Source of the DNA: an uncultured Algibacter sp.
GTDB taxonomy: Bacteria; Bacteroidota; Bacteroidia; Flavobacteriales; Flavobacteriaceae
NCBI GenBank assembly: GCA_937958265.1
Contig: CALGNX010000001.1
Location: 248,001-312,000 of the forward strand
Direction: 5' to 3'
DNA length: 64,000 nt
Below are positions 38,298-50,006 of the stretch, piece by piece (position 1 is the stretch's first letter; every line of letters starts with the position of its first letter). Under the pieces are notes generated by a model, which was given only the letters and a program-made list of their open reading frames with translations, was not told the DNA's origin and searched no databases. Both the position numbers and the translations under genes were made by a program.

Positions 38298-39674
38298 ATG
38301 AAAAAAAACAGACAATTTTCAAAAAGTAAATTTATACTTTTTCTAAGCCTTTCCTTACTTTTTAATCTATCTCATGCACAACGTGTTATTAATTGTGATA
38401 ATGACGATTGCTTAGAAGCCGCATTATTAGACGCTAAACCAGGAGACGAAATTATACTAAAAGCCGGCACCACATTTAAAGGTGGTTCTAGAAGTGCAGC
38501 AGATAATTTTTCCGCATTTTGGTCTAACAAAAGTGGGCAAGCTGGTAAGCTAATTACATTAAGAGGACAAAATAGTACCAACAAACCAACCATAACTTCT
38601 GGTAGAGGTACGCATTCGTGGTATGGTATAAATTTATCTGGTAGCTATTGGGAGATAAAAGATATAAAAGTAACAGATGTTTTAAAAGGTATTGTTTTAG
38701 ATGAAGCAAACCATTGTAAACTTACAAATATCGATTTATCTGATATTGGCCAAGAAGCAATACATTTAAGAACGGGCTCTAGCAATAATGTTATTAAAGG
38801 GTGTGTTATAACAGAAACTGGTAGAAGGTCTGAAAATGACAAAGCTTTTGGCGAAGGTGTATATGTAGGTTCGAATAGAACATCTCATGGTAAATATGAT
38901 CCAAATTGCAACAACAATATTATAGAAAATTGTGTTTTTGGGCCAAACATTTCTGCTGAAGCCTTAGATATTAAAGAAGGTACAGAACGTACTATTGTAC
39001 GTAATAACACGTTTTATGCTGAAGGCATTACAGGCGCAAATTCTGGAGATTCATTTATAGATTTAAAAGGTATTTATGGTTATGTATATGGTAATACTTT
39101 TAATGTATTAAGAAATGCAGAAGCTATGAATAGTGTTATTGATATTAGTAATAGAAAGTTTGGGAGTTATGATTATAAAACAGGCAGCCATAGTGCTATT
39201 TTCGAAAATATTATTAATTTATCTGAGGAAAAAAGTAATATTCCAACCGCTAGAATTATATTAGACCCAGAGAAACAACCTAACGCTTCCGAGAATGTGC
39301 ATGCATGGGAAAACACAAGAAATCCAGCAACAGGAGAAGTTATGGATGAACTATCAGAAAATGTTGTACAAAATTTTTGTCCGGAATGGAATGAGTTTAG
39401 AGATTGTGTTGCGCTAAATGTGTCTAGCGCAGCGTTACAACAAGATTTTGCAATGTACCCTAACCCTGCATTAAATGTGCTTTATATTAAGGCAGAAAAC
39501 GCATCCAAAATTAAGGAAATTTATATTAATTCATTACAAGGTAAAGAGTTGTATAGAACAAAAGACATTAATCTTAATGCCGGAGTAGATGTAAGTAAAT
39601 TAGCTAGCGGTATATACATTATATCATTTGCAACTAACTCGAATACTATATCTCAAAAATTTGTTAAAAAGTAA
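38298..39674 (+). CDS. Secreted right-handed beta-helix protein with T9SS sorting domain
   Basis: I chose the ATG at 38298 (458 residues) because it begins the signal peptide (MKKNRQFSKSK, hydrophobic stretch, LSHAQ); an upstream ATG at 38250 would add a non-signal leader. Residues ~40-300 are a parallel beta-helix: LDAKPGDEIILKAGTTFKGG, YWEIKDIKVTD, NVIKGCVITETGRRSENDK and IIENCVFGP. This is the fold of pectate lyase-like PL1/PL9 and PL6 enzymes. The last ~75 residues are a T9SS sorting domain (FAMYPNPALNVLYIK to SQKFVKK). It could be a polysaccharide lyase or a surface glycan-binding protein. It stands alone and is followed by a strong terminator. Confidence 0.82.
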   Translation: MKKNRQFSKSKFILFLSLSLLFNLSHAQRVINCDNDDCLEAALLDAKPGDEIILKAGTTFKGGSRSAADNFSAFWSNKSGQAGKLITLRGQNSTNKPTITSGRGTHSWYGINLSGSYWEIKDIKVTDVLKGIVLDEANHCKLTNIDLSDIGQEAIHLRTGSSNNVIKGCVITETGRRSENDKAFGEGVYVGSNRTSHGKYDPNCNNNIIENCVFGPNISAEALDIKEGTERTIVRNNTFYAEGITGANSGDSFIDLKGIYGYVYGNTFNVLRNAEAMNSVIDISNRKFGSYDYKTGSHSAIFENIINLSEEKSNIPTARIILDPEKQPNASENVHAWENTRNPATGEVMDELSENVVQNFCPEWNEFRDCVALNVSSAALQQDFAMYPNPALNVLYIKAENASKIKEIYINSLQGKELYRTKDINLNAGVDVSKLASGIYIISFATNSNTISQKFVKK

Positions 39675-39691
39675 TATTTAACTGTTTATAT

Positions 39692-39725
39692 AAAAAAGCG
39701 CCTTAATTAGTAAGGCGCTTTTTTA
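39692..39725 (+). terminator. Intrinsic terminator after the beta-helix gene
   Basis: Arms AAAAAAGCGCCTTA (39692-39705) and TAAGGCGCTTTTTT (39711-39724) with a 5-nt loop, followed by the T-run. It starts 18 bp after the stop codon. Confidence 0.9.
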
Positions 39726-40104
39726 TGCTTTAAATTTTAAGGCAGATAATCAATCATTATGCAGAAAACCAAAAATTTTATAGATTTAAATCTTTGGTTT
39801 AGCCTTTTTTTACTAAAATTATCCTTTTAAAAATTAAAAAACTAAAGTAACTTGTTTATGTTTTTATATTATAACACGCTTACTAATTTATGTAACATTT
39901 AATGCATAAATGCTCAAAACTTCTATAACCACTACATGTACTTAATTTTTGGTATAATTTGTTGAAACCGTAATACTTCTTTAATTTTAGTTAATTCTTT
40001 TTTATAAGTCTGATTACTTTCTTCTAACGAAATTAAGTCATAACATTAAAGTTACTTAGCTTATTCATACCTAAATGAAGTTTCTAGGACATCATATTAT
40101 TAAC

Positions 40105-40146
40105 AAAAAAACTCATTATTGTTAGCGTTTAAACTTCAATAATGAG
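40105..40146 (-). terminator. Intrinsic terminator after the subtilase gene
   Basis: Arms CTCATTATTG (40112-40121) and CAATAATGAG (40137-40146) pair perfectly around a 15-nt loop. The A-run at 40105-40111 gives a T-tract on the minus strand. It lies about 40 bp past the stop codon at 40186. Confidence 0.8.
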
Positions 40147-40185
40147 GATTTAAATAGTTATATTAAATTCAAATGCTTTACATCT

Positions 40186-41811
40186 CTATTCTTTAATCAA
40201 CTTAAATGTTTCTACTTCATTATTAGTCTTAGCTTTAATAACATAAACACCTTTTGAAACTGAGCTAAGATTAATAAAATTTTTATTATTTGATACAGAA
40301 AAACTAGCTACCTCTTTACCAAGCATATCATAAAGACTTAATAAAACTAAATCGGCTCCAAAAATTCCTTTAACAAATAATTGATCTGTTGAAGGATTAG
40401 GGTAAAAACTAAGACCAGTACTTAAAGTATTAGCATTTAAAGATAAAGCACTACCTAAAGCCAATTCCAAATTTGGAATACCATAACCCAATAAAAAATC
40501 TGGATTAGTATATTGAGAACTAGATTCTCTAACCAATTGCATAATTTCGGCGTTTGTTTTATTTGGCAATGCTTGCCATAAACAAGTAATACCACCAGCT
40601 AAAATAGGCGAACTAAATGAGGTGCCGTTTATTACTAGAAGGTTATCATCCGTATCTATTACAACGCTAGATTGTCCTTGAGCTACTACATCGGGCTTCT
40701 GTGAGGGTTGAAAATTGCTACCTACCGAGCTAAATGAAGCATAATTCCCTGCCTCATCTACAGCACCTACAGAAAAAACAAATTCAGCATCTGCCGGTGC
40801 TCCTACCCCTTGCCCCCCCGAATTCCCAGAAGAATTAACTAATAATAGTCCTTTTTCAAAAGCAATATTAGCACCTCTTGTTATAAATGCAGTGTTGCCA
40901 TCTAAATCAGCACGTGAGTAATTATAATTTGGATTATCAAAATTCATATATCCCAAAGAAGTATTAACAATATTTACACCTAAACTATCTGCACGTTCTA
41001 CTGCTTCTACCCAGTAACTTTCTTCTACAGGGTTTTCATTATCCACATCTTCAGTTATAAATATGTAATACGATGCATCTGGTGCTGTACCAACAAACTC
41101 GTTTTGATTAAAACCTACCATAGTACTTAAAACCCATGTACCATGACTATCTGATGAACTGGTAAAGACATCTGAATCACGTTTTACAAAGTTATAGCCT
41201 CCTAATAAATTTCCAGAATCTCTTAATCTCTTAAACGATGCCATAGTATTTACACCAGGAAATCCGGCATCTATAACAGCAACCGTCATACCTGTACCAG
41301 TGTAATCTGCAACATGCAAAGCATCGCCGTTAAACATTTCAATTTGGTTAGCCGCTAGCCCATAATCAAACGTAGTAAATGTTTTTTCTAATTTGGAATG
41401 TGGTACTTTAGTAATTTTAGTTTCTTTTATAGGGTTTTTACTATTTAAATTATCATTTGCAAAATCAATAGTATTTACAAACGAGAAACTTTCCAAAGAC
41501 TGAATATTTGCTTGAGTACCTCTAACATGCACAGCATTAAACCATTTAGATTTTGCTAAAACTGTAATTCCTGTACTGCTTTTTAATTGCGCAATGTAGG
41601 TTTCATCTACAGGAACATCACGTGCATCAATAGCAATATTATGTAGGTTTTTCCTATCAATAGCTTTTTGGGTAAGCATAGTTAAAGGGGCGTTTAAATA
41701 TCCCGAAACGTTGTCTTTATCTGCTAAATAAACCCAAGCATCCTCTGCTTGCGCAAACAAATTAAAAATTGAACTAAGTAAAACTAGACATAAAATTGTA
41801 ATTTTTTTCAT
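40186..41811 (-). CDS. Secreted subtilisin-like serine protease (S8) with T9SS sorting domain
   Basis: A 541-residue protease with a signal peptide (to about LFAQA). A propeptide-like segment of ~120 residues precedes the S8 domain. The catalytic triad is visible as Asp in MTVAVIDAGFPG, His in SSSDSHGTWVLSTMVG and Ser in INGTSFSSPILAGG; the oxyanion Asn lies in LLVNSSGNSGG. The last ~75 residues (GLSFYPNPSTDQLFVKG to FKLIKE) are a T9SS C-terminal domain, so the enzyme is exported to the surface or medium, probably for protein degradation. It ends with its own terminator and lies 18 bp downstream of mnmA. Confidence 0.95.
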   Translation of the reverse strand: MKKITILCLVLLSSIFNLFAQAEDAWVYLADKDNVSGYLNAPLTMLTQKAIDRKNLHNIAIDARDVPVDETYIAQLKSSTGITVLAKSKWFNAVHVRGTQANIQSLESFSFVNTIDFANDNLNSKNPIKETKITKVPHSKLEKTFTTFDYGLAANQIEMFNGDALHVADYTGTGMTVAVIDAGFPGVNTMASFKRLRDSGNLLGGYNFVKRDSDVFTSSSDSHGTWVLSTMVGFNQNEFVGTAPDASYYIFITEDVDNENPVEESYWVEAVERADSLGVNIVNTSLGYMNFDNPNYNYSRADLDGNTAFITRGANIAFEKGLLLVNSSGNSGGQGVGAPADAEFVFSVGAVDEAGNYASFSSVGSNFQPSQKPDVVAQGQSSVVIDTDDNLLVINGTSFSSPILAGGITCLWQALPNKTNAEIMQLVRESSSQYTNPDFLLGYGIPNLELALGSALSLNANTLSTGLSFYPNPSTDQLFVKGIFGADLVLLSLYDMLGKEVASFSVSNNKNFINLSSVSKGVYVIKAKTNNEVETFKLIKE

Positions 41812-41829
41812 AATAAAATACTTTTTAAT

Positions 41830-43017
41830 TTAATTAATTACACCAGAACCTATAAGCTCATCTTCACTGTACCAAGCAACAAACTGCCCTTCTGTAATAG
41901 CCGATTGCAAATTTTCGAACTCCACATACAGCCCAGAATCTACCTTATGTAAAGTAGCACTTTCTAACCGTTGTCGATACCTTATACGTGCCATTACAGA
42001 CATTTTTCCTCCTGCCTTTAAAGTCAAATCTTCCCGTATCCAATGTAATTCTTCATTAGGTACAAATAAAGCTTTTCTATATAAGCCAGGATGACTTTTA
42101 CCTTGGCCTGTGTATATAATATTTTCCTTTACATCCGTATCAATAACAAAAAGAGGTTCCACAGTACCACCAACCGCAAGACCTTTACGCTGCCCTTTAG
42201 TAAAATAATGTGCACCCTGGTGCTTACCTACTATTTTTCCATAATCTGCTTTATATTCCGTTTTACGAGATAAATAAGCGAGCTTATGCTCTTCATTATT
42301 AAAAATAGTTTTTGCCTCGTTAAAAACATGATGCTTAAAAGGTATTTCAATAATAACACCTGCTTTTGGTTTTAATTGCTGTTGTAAAAATTCTGGTAAT
42401 TTAACTTTTCCTATAAAACATAAACCTTGCGAATCCTTCTTATCAGCTGTTACTAAATCCAATTTACTTGCAATACTTCGTACTTCAGGTTTCGTTAGTT
42501 CCCCAATTGGGAATAAAGATTTTGATAATTGTTGTTGGGATAGTTGACATAAAAAATAAGACTGATCTTTATTAGTATCTATACCCGCTAATAGTTGGTA
42601 AACATCCTTTCCATTTTTATGTATCGTACCTTTCCTGCAATAATGCCCTGTAGCTACAAAATCTGCTCCTAATTCAAGGGCCAACTGCATAAAGACATCA
42701 AACTTAATTTCCCGATTACAAAGTACATCTGGATTTGGTGTTCTACCCTTCTTATATTCGTCAAACATATAATCTACAATACGCTCTTTATATTGAACGC
42801 TCAAATCGACTGTTTGAAATGGAATACCTAGTTTTTCTGCAACTAGCATAGCATCATTACTATCGTCTAGCCAGGGGCATTCATCAGAAATTGTGACAGA
42901 ATCATCATGCCAATTTTTCATAAATAACCCAATTACCTCGTAACCCTGCTGCTTTAGCAAATAAGCTGCAACACTTGAATCCACACCTCCTGAAAGTCCT
43001 ATAACTACTCGTTTCAT
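41830..43017 (-). CDS. mnmA: tRNA-specific 2-thiouridylase MnmA
   Basis: A 395-residue cytoplasmic enzyme that thiolates U34 of tRNA-Lys, -Glu and -Gln. It starts with the PP-loop [18 protein letters not shown] for ATP binding. [13 protein letters not shown] carries the first catalytic cysteine and [14 protein letters not shown] the second. The C-terminal beta-barrel ([24 protein letters not shown]) is complete, and length is normal (about 360-395). It is a chromosomal housekeeping gene, divergent from the fasciclin gene. Confidence 0.96.
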   Translation of the reverse strand: MKRVVIGLSGGVDSSVAAYLLKQQGYEVIGLFMKNWHDDSVTISDECPWLDDSNDAMLVAEKLGIPFQTVDLSVQYKERIVDYMFDEYKKGRTPNPDVLCNREIKFDVFMQLALELGADFVATGHYCRKGTIHKNGKDVYQLLAGIDTNKDQSYFLCQLSQQQLSKSLFPIGELTKPEVRSIASKLDLVTADKKDSQGLCFIGKVKLPEFLQQQLKPKAGVIIEIPFKHHVFNEAKTIFNNEEHKLAYLSRKTEYKADYGKIVGKHQGAHYFTKGQRKGLAVGGTVEPLFVIDTDVKENIIYTGQGKSHPGLYRKALFVPNEELHWIREDLTLKAGGKMSVMARIRYRQRLESATLHKVDSGLYVEFENLQSAITEGQFVAWYSEDELIGSGVIN

Positions 43018-43197
43018 TTCTAAAAATTAATACACAAAGATACGCATTATTACAAGGTTTCAAAAACAACTAAAATGTACAAAAAATTCCACTAAGCCTG
43101 TATTTTTGTTTAAACTTTTGTTAAAAAAAGCAAACAAAATAACTCCTAATTAACAATTATACTACCTTTAAATCACTATTCTAAAACTAAAAACAAA

Positions 43198-44595
43198 ATG
43201 AAACACCTTAAAAGATTACAAAAACTAGCAGCAGTTATTCTGCTTACACTTGTGTTTGTGTCATGTGATAATGACGACGAAACTGTATCGCAACCATTTG
43301 TACCAACAAATACAATTGTAGAGCTCGCACAATCTGAATCGCAACTAACCTTTTTTGTTGAAGCTCTTGTTAAATATCCAGACCTAGTAAGTATGTTTAA
43401 TACCGCGGGATCAAACACCGTATTTGCGCCAACTGATGCAGCATTTGATGCATTTTTAACTGTAATTGGACAAAATTCTATTGATGATATTCCTGAAGAT
43501 GTTTTGAGAAACGTTTTAGAATACCATGTAATAGCTAACCGTTCTGTAACTGCAAATTCCATAACCAACGGTACAACAACAATGTCCAATGGCGAAGATG
43601 CTGAATTTACTACAAATGCTTCAGGAATAACAATCCAAAATGCTAATGCTATTCTAGTAAATGGAACAGCTACAAATGGTGTTATACATATTATTGATAG
43701 TGTTATTGTACCGCCATCTATTGCTCCTATTGTTGGGACAATTGTTGCACCAGCGTTTTTTAATAATCAATTTACAACATTAATCGCTGCTGTACAGGCT
43801 GCCGACCCAAGTATATTGGATTTGTTATTAAGTAACGGACCAAGCGATGGTGGTTTAACTTTATTTGCACCAACTAACGATGCTTTCGCTGCTGCAGGTA
43901 TAACCGATGCTAATGGTGCAGACGCCATATTAGCTTACCACGTTATTGATGGTACCATTTTAGCTGCTGATTTACCAGTTACTTCTGGGGTTGCTGCTAC
44001 AGTGGGTGCTATTGGAGGTAATTTTTACTTAACAAATGCCGGTGGTGATGTTACTATTAATGGAACAACAAACGTAACAGCAACCGATATTACAGCATCA
44101 AATGGTGTGGTGCATGTTATTGATAGAACATTAGTTCCGCCAACACAATCTATTACTGATATTGTTGTAAAATTTAGTAATGCTATGCCTGCAGAGTTCA
44201 CACTTTTGACTGCTGCGCTTACAAGGACTAATTTACTAGATACGCTAGACAACCCTGATGCTGCATTTACTGTATTTGCGCCTACAGATTCTGCTTTTGA
44301 TAACGCTGGTTTTCCTGATGAAGCCGCAATTAATGCTGCACCAATTGATGCTTTAACAGCTATTTTAACACACCACGTTGTTAACGAAACCTATGCATTT
44401 TCAACCGACTTAGTTGATAATAGCATGATAGAAATGTTAAACAACCAAAACGTAACTATTAATTTAGAAGATTTAACCCTACAAGATGCTGCAGGAACTA
44501 TGCCTGCAGCTAATTTAGTACCTAGCTTATTAAACGTACATGCTACAAATGGCGTTGTACATGTTATAGATGCTGTACTAATACCACAACCATAG
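43198..44595 (+). CDS. Fasciclin (FAS1) repeat lipoprotein
   Basis: A 465-residue lipoprotein (signal LTLVFVSCDNDDE). Three FAS1 domains follow at roughly 35-165, 175-310 and 320-465. Each has the typical pair of blocks, such as NTVFAPTDAAFDAF with LEYHVIANRSV, LTLFAPTNDAFAAAG with LAYHVIDGTI, and FTVFAPTDSAFDNAG with LTHHVVNETY, and each ends in NGV[IV]H[IV]ID. FAS1 proteins mediate adhesion or matrix interactions at the cell surface. It is a single gene followed by a strong terminator. Confidence 0.94.
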   Translation: MKHLKRLQKLAAVILLTLVFVSCDNDDETVSQPFVPTNTIVELAQSESQLTFFVEALVKYPDLVSMFNTAGSNTVFAPTDAAFDAFLTVIGQNSIDDIPEDVLRNVLEYHVIANRSVTANSITNGTTTMSNGEDAEFTTNASGITIQNANAILVNGTATNGVIHIIDSVIVPPSIAPIVGTIVAPAFFNNQFTTLIAAVQAADPSILDLLLSNGPSDGGLTLFAPTNDAFAAAGITDANGADAILAYHVIDGTILAADLPVTSGVAATVGAIGGNFYLTNAGGDVTINGTTNVTATDITASNGVVHVIDRTLVPPTQSITDIVVKFSNAMPAEFTLLTAALTRTNLLDTLDNPDAAFTVFAPTDSAFDNAGFPDEAAINAAPIDALTAILTHHVVNETYAFSTDLVDNSMIEMLNNQNVTINLEDLTLQDAAGTMPAANLVPSLLNVHATNGVVHVIDAVLIPQP

Positions 44596-44631
44596 TACTT
44601 ATTTTATAATCTCACATACAATCATTATTCC

Positions 44632-44664
44632 AAAAGCGCTTTAATTTCTTAAAGCGCTTTTTTT
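44632..44664 (+). terminator. Intrinsic terminator after the fasciclin gene
   Basis: Arms AAAAGCGCTTTAA (44632-44644) and TTAAAGCGCTTTT (44649-44661) form a 13-bp stem with a 4-nt loop and a following T-run. It starts 36 bp after the stop codon. Confidence 0.9.
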
Positions 44665-44755
44665 AAATATTCTGAAATCAATTATTCAAATAACTAACAA
44701 GAGTAACAAACCCCATATTTAACTTATTATACAATTTGTATAGTCCACAATAAAA

Positions 44756-45460
44756 CTATTTCTTTTTTATATATTTTGGTACGTAAGTATAATCTTTTTC
44801 ATTTACAAGTTTACCATCTTCATAATGCTTCCAAACACCATCCTTTTTATCATTTTTATACTGCCCCTCAGATAATAAATCACCTTTTGTATTAAAAAAT
44901 TGTGCCTTACCTTGAAGTAATCCATTTTGATAATTATAAATTTTAACAACCTGACCGTTTTTTGCAAATGAAAATGATTTGCCCTGTAACTTTCCATTAT
45001 TATAATTCTGCTTCTCAGCAACTACAGTGCCATTTGGGTAATAAACTACGCGCTCACCATTTAACTCGCCATTATCATCATAACGCTCTAATGTTAATAA
45101 TAAATTTGTGTTATTTTGATAGTATTTCCACGTCCCCACATACGTTTTACCGTGCATACGCCCCTCGCTAATTACTTTACCATAAACGTCTAAAAAATGC
45201 ACTTCTGCAACGTTATCGTTAGCATTAAATAATTTTGTAGCAGATAAAACAGACTTGTTTTTGTAGCGCTTATAAAACTTAAATAGCCCTACTTCCTTAC
45301 CATGGTTAAATTGCCCTTGGTACCTAATAAGGTTTGTGTTTTTAAATTTCTTCTCCCAAACACCATGGCGCGCACCATTAGCGTCTAGCTGATTAATATT
45401 TTGCGCAAATAGGTAACTACTAAATAGTACTATTAAAATAAAACTATAAGGTATTTTCAT
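44756..45460 (-). CDS. Exported MORN-variant repeat protein
   Basis: A 234-residue protein with a signal peptide (to about LFAQN). It is built of about seven repeats of the MORN_2 type found in toxin-antitoxin YwqK-like proteins, with blocks such as NGERVVYYPNGTVVAEKQNY, GKLQGKSFSFAKNGQVVKIY and GVWKHYEDGKLVNEKDY. It probably serves as a scaffold or envelope protein; the function of exported members is unknown. It is a single gene on the minus strand between the fasciclin and yidC genes. Confidence 0.88.
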   Translation of the reverse strand: MKIPYSFILIVLFSSYLFAQNINQLDANGARHGVWEKKFKNTNLIRYQGQFNHGKEVGLFKFYKRYKNKSVLSATKLFNANDNVAEVHFLDVYGKVISEGRMHGKTYVGTWKYYQNNTNLLLTLERYDDNGELNGERVVYYPNGTVVAEKQNYNNGKLQGKSFSFAKNGQVVKIYNYQNGLLQGKAQFFNTKGDLLSEGQYKNDKKDGVWKHYEDGKLVNEKDYTYVPKYIKKK

Positions 45461-45532
45461 TTTTTTTATTTGTTTATACGCTTTCGCGGAAATTGAATTA
45501 AGTTAACAATTAAAGGTTAAAATTAATATAAC

Positions 45533-45572
45533 AAAAAAGCTGCCAAAATAAATTATTGACAGCTTTTTTTTT
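45533..45572 (-). terminator. Intrinsic terminator after yidC
   Basis: Arms AAAAAAGCTG (45533-45542) and CAGCTTTTTT (45560-45569) with a T-run on both ends. On the minus strand it lies 65 bp past the yidC stop codon. Confidence 0.82.
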
Positions 45573-45636
45573 AATTTACCTAGTTCGCAATTAATGTAAA
45601 CTAAGTTTTTAATTAGTTAATTATAACCAATCCATA

Positions 45637-47523
45637 CTATTTGCGCTTTTGTTGTGCTTGCTTTTGCTTTTCAGCCTGCTCCATCATTTCAGCCATTTTT
45701 TTCTGAAAACGATTTTCTTTTTTAGGTTGTTTTTTCTTTTCTTCGATTTGTGCATGAATCTTATCCTCATCCAAAATAAAATTCTTGATAACTAAGATGA
45801 TTCCAATACTAATTACATTCGATATAAAATAGTATAAACTTAACCCGGAAGCATAATTATTAAAGAAAAACAACATCATTATTGGAGAGAAATACATCAT
45901 ATACTTCATCATTTTGGCCATATCTGGCATACCCTCCTGTTGTGGCTGAGATTGCATATTTTGCCCTGTAGTTAGTCGCATGTAAAAGAAAATTGCAATT
46001 GAAGCCAATATTGGAAACAAACTTACATGGTTACCATAAAATGGAATATTAAATGGTAAATCTGCAATTACATCATAAGACGATAAATCATCTACCCAAA
46101 GAAATGGCTCTTGCCTTAAATTAAATGCCGATGGAAAAAACTGAAATAACGAATAAAATACAGGCAATTGTATTAGAGCTGGCAAACAGCCGGCCATAGG
46201 GCTAGCGCCTGCCTTAGTTTGTAACGCCATGGTTTCCTGTTGCGCTTTCATTTTATTATCCTTATGTTTTGCTCTTATAGCATCTAACTCTGGTTTTAAA
46301 ACTTTTAATTTTGCTTGCGATAAAAACTGCTTATACTGTACAAAAGATAATAAAAACTTAACTAAAACCGTCATTACAACAATGGCAATACCGTAAGACA
46401 TATAACTTCCTAAAAAGCCAAATAGCGGCATAAAAATATAACGGTTTATCCAGCCAAAAAGTCCCCAACCAAAAGGTACCAACTCATCTAAATTTCTGTT
46501 ATATGTATTTAGTACTTCAAAATCACTTGGGCCATAATACCAATCCATAGATTGATTTATTTCTCCACCTTTTAACTCTAAGGGAAGTGTAGCCGCAAAG
46601 CTTTTAGTAAAAACCGTATCAATGGTTTCTTCTTTTACTAAATCTTCAATTTTCACCTTTACATTTTTAAAACGTGTATCGGTTAAAAGTACAGAAGAGA
46701 AAAAATGTTGTTTATAACCAATCCAAGCTACATCTTCAACAGCATCTTCCCCACTTCTTGTAAAATCTGCTTTACCGCCTTCATAATCATAATGAAGATC
46801 TGTATATCTATTTTCGTAAGAAATACTTTTAGCATGACGATAACCTTTAAGTTTCCAGTCTAAGTTTATAGTTTGAGAGCTGTTTATAATACTACTTAAG
46901 CCTTGTGATCGAACAGAAAAATCAATCATATAATCGCCTTCTTTCAGCTCATAACGATACTCTAAAAACTTACTTTCAGATACTTTAAGCTTCATTGAAA
47001 CAACTGTTACATTGCCGTTTTTAGTAACTTGAGGTACAAATGGCAAATCTTTAGTATTTAAAATACGGCTATCTGTAGTTCCAAAATTAATATTAAAGGA
47101 TGCATTGTTATCCTTAACCATGTAAATGGGAAGCGAATCGTAATCTACAAATGCCTTTAATCGCACTTCGGAAAGATACCCTCCCTTGTTGTTAAATTTA
47201 AGTGCAAACACATCGCTTTCCACAACAGTTTCTTTACTTGCAGATTGCGCAGCAGAGTAAGCAAATGCACCTAATTTGCTTTTTAATTGAACCATTTCAA
47301 GTGAGTCCAATCCTGTACCTACACCATAATCTGAAGCTGTTGTATTTAAAGTTTCCGATGCTATTTCAGCTTTTTTTTGTGCTTGAATTTGTTCTAGTTT
47401 AGCCTTTTCTTGTTCCGCTAATTCTTCTGGCGATGGCTGATTTTGCCAAAGCATATAAGCTAAAATTCCGAAAATAAGTACAAAACCAATAATCGAATTA
47501 ATATCTATTTTTTTTTCTTCCAT
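45637..47523 (-). CDS. yidC: Membrane protein insertase YidC
   Basis: A 628-residue Oxa1/YidC/Alb3 insertase of the Gram-negative type. An N-terminal transmembrane anchor (INSIIGFVLIFGILAYMLW) is followed by a large periplasmic domain (~90-370) and the five-helix core: GSYMSYGIAIVVMTVLVKFL, AGCLPALIQLPVFYSLFQF and the last helices near MLFFFNNYASGLSLYYF. The C-terminus is Lys/Gln-rich, as in many Bacteroidota. It inserts inner-membrane proteins with or without SecYEG. It lies directly downstream of pyrG, an arrangement common in flavobacteria, with a 117-bp gap. Confidence 0.97.
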   Translation of the reverse strand: MEEKKIDINSIIGFVLIFGILAYMLWQNQPSPEELAEQEKAKLEQIQAQKKAEIASETLNTTASDYGVGTGLDSLEMVQLKSKLGAFAYSAAQSASKETVVESDVFALKFNNKGGYLSEVRLKAFVDYDSLPIYMVKDNNASFNINFGTTDSRILNTKDLPFVPQVTKNGNVTVVSMKLKVSESKFLEYRYELKEGDYMIDFSVRSQGLSSIINSSQTINLDWKLKGYRHAKSISYENRYTDLHYDYEGGKADFTRSGEDAVEDVAWIGYKQHFFSSVLLTDTRFKNVKVKIEDLVKEETIDTVFTKSFAATLPLELKGGEINQSMDWYYGPSDFEVLNTYNRNLDELVPFGWGLFGWINRYIFMPLFGFLGSYMSYGIAIVVMTVLVKFLLSFVQYKQFLSQAKLKVLKPELDAIRAKHKDNKMKAQQETMALQTKAGASPMAGCLPALIQLPVFYSLFQFFPSAFNLRQEPFLWVDDLSSYDVIADLPFNIPFYGNHVSLFPILASIAIFFYMRLTTGQNMQSQPQQEGMPDMAKMMKYMMYFSPIMMLFFFNNYASGLSLYYFISNVISIGIILVIKNFILDEDKIHAQIEEKKKQPKKENRFQKKMAEMMEQAEKQKQAQQKRK

Positions 47524-47640
47524 ATTATAATTTTGGCACTCAAAAATTCAATATTTTGAATGCACACTTTTCTTTTTAATTAATAAGGTTCTCAGGTTAT
47601 AACAATAATAATGAGGTGGTAAAAAACTATTCTAAAATAT

Positions 47641-49323
<1,683 letters not shown>

Positions 49324-49490
49324 TTATTTAGGTTGTACTTGTTAACAATTTTATAATTATTACTTTTCTGTTCTCTTAAAATTGTTGTTTTTTAAATAAA
49401 AATAGATTCTTTAAATTATAAGTTAAAGCTACATTTATTCTGTTTTGAACAAGCATAAAGCCATTCATCCATTTTTATTCCTGCCCAATA

Positions 49491-49766
49491 TTATTTTACA
49501 AGTTCTGGTTCTTTTTTTAATACATGTGTATATAACCACATTAAAGTAAACGTTGGAATAACATCTAGCCCTGGTAATGCTTCTTCTACAAAAGCTATAA
49601 TTCCCGCAATTTTCCCCGCTCTACCTTTATACAACCTCATCATTAACCAACCTGAGACTGGCGCCCAAACAATATCTGAGAATTCGCCAATTCCAGGTAT
49701 AAAAAAAGACACATAACCTATAGCATCAAAAATAATGCTAAGTACTAATTTTTTATATTTATTCAT
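49491..49766 (-). CDS. Small conserved membrane protein, function unknown
   Basis: A 91-residue protein with two or three hydrophobic spans (SIIFDAIGYVSFFIPGIGEF, DIVWAPVSGWLMMRLY, VIPTFTLMWLYTHVL) separated by the basic segment KGRAGKIAG. Small proteins of this appearance are common in flavobacteria, but I do not recognise a characterised member. It is a single gene between pyrG and the LolD-type ATPase. Confidence 0.75.
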   Translation of the reverse strand: MNKYKKLVLSIIFDAIGYVSFFIPGIGEFSDIVWAPVSGWLMMRLYKGRAGKIAGIIAFVEEALPGLDVIPTFTLMWLYTHVLKKEPELVK

Positions 49767-50006
49767 TATTACAAATTTTTATTCCCTCTTTTAAATAAAT
49801 ATTACCAATAAACATACCAAAAAACTTTAACTATCACTTTTATATTAAGCTAGAATATTTTAAGGACTACTCTTATTTCATAAAAATAATGAATTAAAAT
49901 ATTTTCAATTTTAAATATAAGGGTAATATTATTTTCAATCCTAAACTAAATTCATTTGGTATCTCTTGAGAAAATAGTAATTTCACCTTTATTATATATT
50001 TCACAA

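Larger units (their letters stand above)
39675..40185. other. Intergenic region between convergent genes, with two terminators
   Basis: A 511-bp AT-rich gap between the beta-helix gene and the subtilase gene. It holds a terminator for each (39692-39725 and 40105-40146). Nothing else was identified. Confidence 0.6.

Noticed and set aside
49956-50006. Upstream extension of the LolD-type gene
   Set aside because: The extra 17 residues are unlike the start of any LolD-type ATPase, while the ATG at 50007 gives the family's usual N-terminus.
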